The notes beneath the pieces were generated by a model. It had not been told where the DNA came from and searched no databases. It saw only the letters and a program-made list of their open reading frames with translations. From Candidatus Sulfotelmatobacter sp. (GTDB lineage Bacteria; Acidobacteriota; Terriglobia; Terriglobales; Acidobacteriaceae), in assembly GCA_030037575.1 (NCBI GenBank), contig JASHRB010000361.1, positions 1 to 12,542 on the forward strand: a stretch of DNA of 12,542 bases. The letters are read 5' to 3'. Numbering within the stretch: the first letter of the stretch is position 1; the number at the start of each line of letters is the position of its first letter. The position numbers and the translations under genes are program-made. Below, piece after piece: positions 8,073 through 12,542 of the stretch.

Positions 8073-8096
8073 TTCGCCAATCTTAAGAATTGCGAA
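8073..8096. promoter_or_regulatory. 24-bp imperfect palindrome, candidate operator of the NtrC-type gene
   Basis: Arms TTCGC (8073-8077) and GCGAA (8092-8096) flank an AT-rich centre with CTTAAG. Twenty of 24 positions are symmetric. It lies 41 bp upstream of the ATG at 8032, a good place for auto-repression or a leader hairpin. The binding protein is unknown. Confidence 0.45.
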
Positions 8097-8277
8097 ACCC
8101 TTCTGCCTTAGAAAGTAAATGGCCGAGTAACTACACGACAGATCACCTTGGTAATTTGAGTTCACGGCCACGCACGGTAACCATGCGGCAAGCGATTCTC
8201 CGCCACTTATGTAACTAGCTTGAGCCCATGCGATTATGTCAATCTTTCCCAGAGTTCAGACCTCGTTCTGTGGCTCC

Positions 8278-8281
8278 GAGG
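8278..8281 (+). promoter_or_regulatory. ribosome binding site fixing the receiver start at 8289
   Basis: GAGG lies 7 nt before the ATG at 8289. It argues against the longer reading from a TTG at 8220. Confidence 0.6.
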
Positions 8282-8288
8282 CGCTGCG

Positions 8289-8663
8289 ATGATCAGAGTT
8301 CTCATGGCAGAGGACAGCCCCGTCAACCGCGAGTTGCTTCGCGAGATTCTCGAATCGCGAGGTTACCAAGTCGATGAGGCCGTGGATGGAGAAGAAGCTC
8401 TCGAAAAAATGGGCCGCAGCCGCCCCGATATTCTGCTGCTCGATATCGGCATGCCCAAGCTGGATGGATTCGGCGTGATTCAAAGAGTTCGTCAGGATCC
8501 GAGTCTGGCGAATCTTCCCGTTCTGGCCGTGACCGCTTATGCCATGCGCGGCGACCGCGAGAAGGGACTCGACGCCGGCTTCGATGGTTATTTATCGAAG
8601 CCGGTGAACGCGCGCTCGCTGTTCGCCGAAATGGAGCGTGTGCTCAGCAAGTCCCAGGAGTGA
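8289..8663 (+). CDS. stand-alone response-regulator receiver (DivK/hybrid-kinase-receiver-like)
   Basis: This 124-residue protein is one receiver domain and nothing else. Acidic pocket E8/D9, phosphoacceptor D52 in LLLDIGMP, T82 in VTAYAM and K104 in LSKPV are all present. The texture (EDSPVNRELL, TAYAMRGDREKGLDAGFDGYLSKP) resembles receivers attached to hybrid kinases and single-domain regulators such as DivK, more than NtrC-type receivers. It probably shuttles phosphate or binds a partner kinase. The start is set by GAGG 7 nt upstream. It diverges from the NtrC-type gene, and its downstream neighbour is a tiny Cys/His protein on the same strand. Confidence 0.92.
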   Translation: MIRVLMAEDSPVNRELLREILESRGYQVDEAVDGEEALEKMGRSRPDILLLDIGMPKLDGFGVIQRVRQDPSLANLPVLAVTAYAMRGDREKGLDAGFDGYLSKPVNARSLFAEMERVLSKSQE

Positions 8664-8887
8664 GATTTGCGCCGGCGCCGGTGCCACCCTGTAGCAGGCG
8701 AAGTATAGGGCGCAAGCAGCCCTGCGGTTCGCGGATTTCTGGGAATGGACGTTGGTAAGACGACGGCGACCGGTGCTTAAGATCATCGGGGCGGGAGGTT
8801 ACGGCCTGCAATCTTACACCGCCCCCCGGCCGGAATTGTGGGCGCCGCTCTCTGGTGCAATCCGAGGGCGCGCCGGAGACCACCCAA
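8664..8887. other. intergenic region upstream of the 51-residue Cys/His protein
   Basis: About 220 bp without a recognisable gene. A 5-bp stem AGGGC (8707-8711) / GCCCT (8719-8723) and a stronger 7-bp stem GGGGCGG (8788-8794) / CCGCCCC (8819-8825) with a 24-nt loop could end the receiver transcript or form a leader hairpin. Neither has a T-tract. No convincing promoter was seen. Confidence 0.3.
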
Positions 8888-9043
8888 ATGACTGTCATGC
8901 CAGAGTCGTCGTATCTCCCTCGATGCCCCATCTGCAACCAACCGGTAAAGCTGGAGACGGCTAAGACCGACGAAAATGGCAGGACCGTTCACGAAGAGTG
9001 CTATCTGCTGACAATCAAACCCCCGCTCCCACCCAAAAGCTAA
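8888..9043 (+). CDS. 51-residue CxxC/HxxC putative zinc-binding protein
   Basis: This short protein carries CPIC (C13, C16) and HEEC (H35, C38), a probable four-ligand zinc site of treble-clef or LIM-half type, with AKTDENGRTVHEECY between. The tail is a basic, proline-rich KPPLPPKS. I recognise this as a type of tiny protein common in Acidobacteriota genomes but know of no function. Binding of a protein or nucleic-acid partner is possible. The ATG at 8888 has GGAG 9 nt upstream; a GTG at 8855 would add 11 residues of low quality. It ends 10 bp from the stop of the convergent receiver-PilZ gene. Confidence 0.7.
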   Translation: MTVMPESSYLPRCPICNQPVKLETAKTDENGRTVHEECYLLTIKPPLPPKS

Positions 9044-9053
9044 CCACGCAAGT

Positions 9054-9755
9054 TTAGGACAACCCCCGCCGGTCCGCTTGCTCGACTTCCGAGATAAAAT
9101 CCTTGATTGTCCGCAGGTTTTGTTCGCTCATTTTCGTGAAGCGAATGCCCTGGCGATTCGTCGCCGCCCACACAATCACTCCCATGGCGTCAATTTGCTC
9201 GCGCGAAACCGGCAGGCCGAAGGACAAACGAACCGAATCTCCAGGCTTGAGCGGGCTTTCCGTTTCCATCAGAATGCCGCCCTGGCTGAGGTTCCAGGTC
9301 ATGCCGCGCGTGGTTCGCGGGCCGTCACTGCAGGTCACATCGGTCCGCAGCGGAACCCGCACGTTCTTGCGCCGGTTCTCCAGAAACGTTCCCCGCACCG
9401 CACGGAACAGCCCGGTCAGCTTCTGCCGATCGATCGGCTTTTGCAGGAAAAACGTTGCTCCCTGGGCAAAAGCCTGCTGCATGGTGGCTTTTTCGGCGCG
9501 GCCGGTGACCACCACGATCGGGGTCGCCCGGTTCCACGAGGATTCTCGAATTCGCCGGGCCAGTTCAAAACCGTGCATGGTGGGCATTTCCAGGTCCATG
9601 AAGATGCCGTCAAATCGCCCCTGATTCACCATGGCCGTGGCCTGGCGCCCATCGCGGGCAGGGGTAACCTCGGCTTTCAGCGAAGTAAGAACTTCCTCCA
9701 TGAGCTCCAGATTCAGCTCATCATCTTCGACCACCAAAAGTTTCAGCGATGACAT
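9054..9755 (-). CDS. receiver-PilZ fusion, c-di-GMP-responsive response regulator
   Basis: This 233-residue protein has two domains. Residues 1-122 form a receiver with E10/D11/D12, phosphoacceptor D54 in FMDLEMP, T84 in VVTGR and K106 in QKP. Residues about 126-225 form a PilZ domain with the c-di-GMP motif R129-x3-R133 (RRKNVR) and N155-x-S-x-x-G160 (NLSQGG), then a closing GIRF strand and helix. Both phosphorylation and c-di-GMP binding should be possible, so this is a junction between the two signals, and c-di-GMP levels may be set partly by the EAL protein at 5766. The output is probably protein-protein contact. The start is supported by GAGG (9763-9766) 7 nt upstream. It is transcribed alone or after the two tiny genes upstream on the same strand. 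Confidence 0.92.
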   Translation of the reverse strand: MSSLKLLVVEDDELNLELMEEVLTSLKAEVTPARDGRQATAMVNQGRFDGIFMDLEMPTMHGFELARRIRESSWNRATPIVVVTGRAEKATMQQAFAQGATFFLQKPIDRQKLTGLFRAVRGTFLENRRKNVRVPLRTDVTCSDGPRTTRGMTWNLSQGGILMETESPLKPGDSVRLSFGLPVSREQIDAMGVIVWAATNRQGIRFTKMSEQNLRTIKDFISEVEQADRRGLS

Positions 9756-9762
9756 TTGGCTA

Positions 9763-9766
9763 CCTC
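9763..9766 (-). promoter_or_regulatory. ribosome binding site of the receiver-PilZ gene
   Basis: On the minus strand GAGG lies 7 nt before the ATG at 9755, with a second GAGG a little upstream. This supports the chosen start. Confidence 0.6.
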
Positions 9767-9822
9767 GTTTCCTCGGCGGTATTGCTTAATTTCACCCCCA
9801 ACCTCTACGGCGCACAGTACAA

Positions 9823-9854
9823 GGGCCTGGTAGGACGAGGGTGCTACCAGGCCC
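9823..9854. repeat. perfect 11-bp inverted repeat (hairpin)
   Basis: GGGCCTGGTAG (9823-9833) and CTACCAGGCCC (9844-9854) pair perfectly around a 10-nt loop. The hairpin sits 68 bp upstream of the receiver-PilZ start and 142 bp downstream of the Cys-rich gene, all on the minus strand. There is no strong T-run on either side. It could be a terminator for the upstream pair, a leader structure or an operator. Confidence 0.55.
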
Positions 9855-9996
9855 AGATGGGCAGAACCGAAAGGCTGACGGATCAGTCGGTCCGCTTACC
9901 GCGTTCCGGTGCCCGAAACAAAAGCGATGGCCGGCTTACTCCGCGGCGCCAGCCCCCCCGCGTACTCCTCAATCCAGAGCAAATACCTCCACGGCC

Positions 9997-10299
9997 TCAG
10001 ACTCTGTTTCCGCTGATGCCCGAGGGAAAAATCAGCGCTCCGGCATGGCGGTGTGGCAGGCGACGATCCATGGCCGACGCCCTCGATCCTGCACGATGCC
10101 GCAAAGATGGAAAACACAGGGGGAGGGGGTTTTCCGTTCGCCTGCCCGTGAAAGTTTTCTCGTTAAGAATTCGGGCCACATTCAACAAAGCCTGCGATCC
10201 GCAGCACAGACAAGTGGTGTGGGCGGCGGTAATCGCCTCGCAGTCCAGGCACAAACTGGCCTGCCGCAGGGGCACCAGATCGATGTTGAAGTTATTCAC
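9997..10299 (-). CDS. 100-residue CxxC/CxxC zinc-ribbon-like protein
   Basis: The N-terminal half has a clear four-Cys site: CLDC (C17, C20) and CLCC (C30, C33), with EAITAAHTT between, followed by helix QALLNVARILN. This is a small zinc ribbon of a type I associate with Acidobacteriota; its function is unknown. The C-terminal 50 residues are Arg/Pro/His-rich and look less protein-like, and they overlap a second open frame, so the true end may be earlier or altered by a frameshift. GTG start at 10299: AGGAGG lies 4 nt upstream, and the start overlaps the end of the upstream 84-residue gene by 8 nt, implying coupled translation. Upstream in-frame codons lack such a site. Confidence 0.6.
   Translation of the reverse strand: MNNFNIDLVPLRQASLCLDCEAITAAHTTCLCCGSQALLNVARILNEKTFTGRRTENPLPLCFPSLRHRAGSRASAMDRRLPHRHAGALIFPSGISGNRV
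10109..10135. repeat. hairpin with G-rich/C-rich loop inside the zinc-ribbon gene
   Basis: GGAAAAC (10109-10115) and GTTTTCC (10129-10135) pair perfectly around 13 nt that hold two long G-runs on the plus strand (C-runs in the minus-strand mRNA). It lies where the zinc-ribbon reading frame loses its coherent look. It could be a homopolymer-prone spot for frameshifting or an mRNA 3'-structure. Confidence 0.35.
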
Positions 10300-10546
10300 T
10301 TGCCCTCCTCGGATTCGACTGCAGGCAATGGTCAGGGTTGACAACAACTTCATCCCGGGACGCGTTTTTTCGGTCCACATCTTTGGTAATCCCCAGAATT
10401 CCAAAGCCCACGCGCGAAGGGTCGAACCGCGAATGCGGCTTCGCGCCTTGAACCTGCGGTTTCGGCCGCTCTCGCCTATCTTGCGGAAGCGCGGAGTTGT
10501 CCGCGGCCGTGGCCACGATCTCAGTCGACGACAGTGATTTTTTCAT
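10292..10546 (-). CDS. 84-residue hypothetical protein upstream of the zinc-ribbon gene
   Basis: The protein begins MKKSLSSTEIV, is mostly polar and proline/arginine-rich in the middle, and has one ordered-looking stretch RVGFGILGITKDVD. No known domain was recognised. Support for a real gene is indirect: its TAA overlaps the GTG start of the next gene, and it contains that gene's AGGAGG site, as expected for a coupled pair. Its own ATG has only an AGGG immediately upstream, too close for a good ribosome site. It may instead be a leader ORF for the zinc-ribbon gene, or a chance frame. Confidence 0.45.
   Translation of the reverse strand: MKKSLSSTEIVATAADNSALPQDRRERPKPQVQGAKPHSRFDPSRVGFGILGITKDVDRKNASRDEVVVNPDHCLQSNPRRASE
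10304..10310 (-). promoter_or_regulatory. strong Shine-Dalgarno for the zinc-ribbon gene
   Basis: Minus-strand GAGGAGG sits 4 nt before the GTG at 10299. It is the best match to the anti-Shine-Dalgarno sequence noticed in the window and decides the start. Confidence 0.6.
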
Positions 10547-10904
10547 GCCCTGGGAAGGAGCAATTAAGCAGCCACGCCGCGGAGCTTGCCGTTCTCAAGC
10601 AGTTGCACACCTCAGCCGCCGGGCACTGTCTGAAAATTATGTCTGGATTTTAGAAACGGGACATTTCCGGGCGCGTTCCGCCATCCCTGGGCCGCAAGTT
10701 CTACTTTGAGCGCGCCCTCATTCACTTACTCTCGTTCAATGCCCTTTGGCGTTACTCGGAAGACCTTATGACTGCTGTACTCTTGAGAACAAGATAGTTG
10801 CTGGCTGTAATCGAGCTATCCGTCGAGATGCGCTGAATTCCCCACAGGCAAATTCACTCGACTCCGAACGAGCTTGCCGCCAGAAGCAAAGTCGTCCGAT
10901 TTCC
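10547..10904. other. divergent intergenic region upstream of the ABC ATPase genes
   Basis: About 360 bp without a convincing gene. It carries the rightward promoter at 10783-10811. On the minus strand CATAAT (complement of ATTATG near 10638-10643) could be a -10 for the 84-residue gene, but no matching -35 was found. Confidence 0.45.
10783..10811 (+). promoter_or_regulatory. sigma-70-type promoter of the ABC ATPase operon
   Basis: TTGAGA (10783-10788) and TGTAAT (10806-10811) each match the consensus at five of six positions and are separated by exactly 17 nt. Transcription would begin near 10818, giving an 85-90-nt leader before the ATG at 10905. This also excludes earlier start codons of that gene. 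Confidence 0.6.
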
Positions 10905-11942
10905 ATGCCGGTATCAAGCACGATTTCACGCCCCGCCTCTGGTTCCAGTCTTCAACCCGAGGCCAGCCTGCTCGCCGTCGAAGATCTGACAGTGAAATAT
11001 CGTCTGCACTCCGGTGTGCTTACGGCGGCCGACCGTGTCAGCTTTTCGATCGCTGCCGGCGAAATCGTAGGACTGCTGGGCGAATCGGGCTGCGGAAAAA
11101 CCACGACCGCAATGTCCCTCCTCGGTCTGCTCCCCGAGAATGCGCGAATCGCAAGCGGCCGCCTGTACTTTCGCGGTCGCGATCTGCGGTCCCTCGCCGA
11201 AACCCAACTTCGGGAGCTGCGTGGCGCGGAGATATCGATCATCTTTCAGGATTCTTCCGGCCTAAATCCGGTTATGCGCGTGCTTACACAAGTCGTGGAA
11301 GTGCTGCGCGCCCACCGGGATTGCAATTTGCACGAGGCGCGTGAAAAGGTGAAATCGATCTTCGCTGCGGTTGGATTGACCGATGGCGAAAGGATCTTCT
11401 CCGCGTATCCGCACCAGCTAAGCGGAGGACAGCGCCAAAGGATCGCGGTTGCCCAGGCCCTTATTTCCGAACCCAGCCTGGTTGTGGCCGACGAACCGAC
11501 CGCCCACCTGGATGCCGCGACCGCGGCAGAGATTCTCGCCTGTGTGCGCAGAATGCGCGCTACAAACCGCACCTCGTTCCTCCTGATCAGCCACGATCCG
11601 GAGATTCTCAGAAGCGTTGCGGACCGGATGGTGGTGATGTACGCAGGCCAAGTCATCGAGCACGGCCGGGTTGAACAGGTGTTTTCAAATCCGCTGCATC
11701 CCTATACCCGCGCCTTGCTCGCATGCTCCCTCGATCCATCCCCGCCCGATCACCCTGTGACCAGGAAAAAATGCTTTCCCTATATTCCCGGCAACTCGCC
11801 CGATCCGCTGGAGGTTTCCGAAGGTTGCAGTTTTGCGGCGCGGTGCGCGGATCGAATGCCCATGTGCCACTCTCGCCGGCCAAGGCTGCTCGCTCAACCG
11901 GACGGCGGTTTGGTTCGGTGTCTTAAGTACGAGGCTGAATGA
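10905..11942 (+). CDS. oligopeptide/dipeptide-type ABC transporter ATPase (DppD/OppD family)
   Basis: This 345-residue protein has all ATPase motifs: Walker A GESGCGKT (59-66), Q-loop Q115, signature LSGGQ (172-176), Walker B with D196/E197 and H-loop H230. The C-terminal peptide-transporter extension is present, with NPLHPYTRALL (262-272) and four Cys (C308, C314, C321, C339), the pattern linked to an iron-sulphur cluster in DppD-like proteins. It should power uptake of peptides or a similar solute (nickel and sugar relatives exist) together with membrane subunits not in the window. The ATG at 10905 is preferred because it is the first in-frame start after the promoter, although no Shine-Dalgarno sequence is visible. 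Its stop overlaps the next start by 4 nt (ATGA), so the two ATPases are coupled. Confidence 0.9.
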   Translation: MPVSSTISRPASGSSLQPEASLLAVEDLTVKYRLHSGVLTAADRVSFSIAAGEIVGLLGESGCGKTTTAMSLLGLLPENARIASGRLYFRGRDLRSLAETQLRELRGAEISIIFQDSSGLNPVMRVLTQVVEVLRAHRDCNLHEAREKVKSIFAAVGLTDGERIFSAYPHQLSGGQRQRIAVAQALISEPSLVVADEPTAHLDAATAAEILACVRRMRATNRTSFLLISHDPEILRSVADRMVVMYAGQVIEHGRVEQVFSNPLHPYTRALLACSLDPSPPDHPVTRKKCFPYIPGNSPDPLEVSEGCSFAARCADRMPMCHSRRPRLLAQPDGGLVRCLKYEAE

Positions 11943-12542
11943 CCATGCATTCGAGGTCAGAATCGCGTGCGGGGCGGCCTCTCGTCGAAGTTCGCGGGCT
12001 CTCGAAGACATACCGGCAGGGCGGTTGGTGGCAGCGTCAATTCCGGATCGCAGCCCTCGATCACATAGATCTGATTCTCGATGCCGGCACGACCCTGGCC
12101 CTGGTCGGCGAGTCCGGCGCTGGAAAAACCACGCTGGCCATGTGCCTCCTTGGCCTGGAGCGTCCGGACGCGGGAGAAATCATTTTTGCGGGAAAGAATC
12201 TCTGCGAACTGCGGGGCAAGGAAAAGTTCCGCGCCCGGGGCGGGATCCAGCTCATATTTCAGGATTCCGCCGGAGCCTTAAGTCCGCGAATGTCGGCGAG
12301 CGAAATCATCGAGGAACCGCTGCTGATTGCCGGAACAGATCGACGATCACGACGACGGCGGGCTTTGGAGGCCATGGAGCAGGTGGGACTGCCCAGCGGT
12401 TGGCGCGATCGCAAGCCTGGGGAGTTAAGCGGAGGGCAAAGGCAAAGATTGGCGATCGCCCGAGCTTTGGTTCTAAAGCCGAAGCTGCTCATTCTTGATG
12501 AAGCCCTCGCCAGCCTCGATCTCTCGATTCAAGGGCAGATTA
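11939..12542 (+). CDS. second ABC transporter ATPase (DppF/OppF family), 3' end outside window
   Basis: The open frame runs from the ATG at 11939 to the window edge, 201 codons without a stop. Motifs: Walker A GESGAGKT (57-64), Q-loop Q108, signature LSGGQ (163-167) and Walker B LLILDE (183-188), followed by the D-loop SLD. The usual DEP after Walker B is DEA here, a mild variation. The H-loop and the peptide-family C-terminus lie beyond the edge. It overlaps the DppD-type gene by 4 nt, and an alternative ATG is at 11945. It is the natural heterodimer partner of the upstream ATPase. A basic patch (RRSRRRR, 135-141) lies in the helical region. Confidence 0.88.
   Translation, partial: MTMHSRSESRAGRPLVEVRGLSKTYRQGGWWQRQFRIAALDHIDLILDAGTTLALVGESGAGKTTLAMCLLGLERPDAGEIIFAGKNLCELRGKEKFRARGGIQLIFQDSAGALSPRMSASEIIEEPLLIAGTDRRSRRRRALEAMEQVGLPSGWRDRKPGELSGGQRQRLAIARALVLKPKLLILDEALASLDLSIQGQI

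Larger units (their letters stand above)
8033..8288. promoter_or_regulatory. divergent control region, NtrC-type gene and receiver gene
   Basis: These 256 bp separate two divergent starts. They hold a 24-bp imperfect palindrome (8073-8096) on the NtrC side, and GTAA-type boxes at 8126-8131 (AGTAAC), 8150-8155 (GGTAAT), 8176-8182 (GGTAACC) and 8210-8215 (TGTAAC). I could not find a convincing -35/-10 pair or a sigma-54 -24/-12 site on either strand. Confidence 0.4.

Noticed and set aside
8033..8080. Earlier TTG start for the NtrC-type protein
   Set aside because: No ribosome site; it runs through the palindrome and adds a non-conserved Ser/Gly-rich stretch.
8220..8288. Earlier TTG start for the receiver at 8289
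   Set aside because: The added 23 residues are not part of the receiver fold, and GAGG sits 7 nt before the ATG at 8289.
9749..10537. Long rightward open frame of 262 codons
   Set aside because: Its translation has no recognisable domain, is rich in Arg/Pro and overlaps two better-supported leftward small genes; high GC content makes such frames common.
10497..10709. Rightward open frame of 70 codons
   Set aside because: No domain, no ribosome site, overlaps the oppositely oriented 84-residue gene.
10746..10904. Earlier TTG start for the DppD-type protein
   Set aside because: It lies upstream of the inferred transcription start near 10818 and adds residues absent from the family.
1..12542. 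CRISPR arrays, tRNA/rRNA genes, transposases, attachment sites
   Set aside because: No regularly spaced repeats, no tRNA-like clover sequence and no transposase or integrase motifs were seen on reading both strands by eye.

Overview
The window is a signal-transduction locus of a GC-rich, Gram-negative-like bacterium. I infer Acidobacteriota (Terriglobia-like). The hints are a secreted protein with an LPNAPS stretch just after its signal peptide, tiny Cys-rich acidic/basic proteins of a type I associate with that phylum, many soluble multi-PAS hybrid kinases, and orphan receivers. This placement is inference and was not tested by any search.

Layout. 1-207 is the tail of an HPt domain (+). 304-807 encodes a small secreted or membrane protein (-). 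1142-5099 holds two hybrid histidine kinases in tandem (-). The downstream one (1142-3841) is an intact four-PAS soluble kinase with a C-terminal receiver. The upstream one (3922-5099) lacks the phosphoacceptor His and most ATP-lid glycines, keeps a complete receiver, and is split by a one-base frameshift near 4837. Divergently, 5395-6632 (+) encodes a stand-alone receiver translationally coupled (ATGA) to an EAL-domain protein. Convergent to it, 6677-8032 (-) encodes an NtrC-type sigma-54 activator with an intact GAFTGA loop. 8289-8663 (+) is another stand-alone receiver. 8888-9043 (+) is a 51-residue CxxC/HxxC protein. 9054-9755 (-) is a receiver-PilZ fusion. 9997-10546 (-) holds two tiny overlapping genes, one a CxxC/CxxC zinc-ribbon protein. 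From 10905 to the right edge (+) a DppD/DppF-type ABC ATPase pair begins behind a good sigma-70 promoter; the second gene runs out of the window.

How the genes may work together. There are six receiver domains, one HPt and only one catalytically complete kinase, so the region looks like a branched phosphorelay. Its outputs would be sigma-54 transcription (the NtrC protein), c-di-GMP breakdown (EAL) and c-di-GMP binding (PilZ). No GGDEF cyclase is in the window. Three intergenic regions share short motifs (ATTACG/CGTAAT, ACGCACG..TAA..TGCG, GGTAACC), which may mark common control. The most notable points are the decayed, frameshifted pseudokinase, the shared promoter motifs, the 24-bp imperfect palindrome ahead of the NtrC gene, and the small Cys-rich proteins embedded among the regulators. 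No tRNA, rRNA, CRISPR array or transposase was seen.
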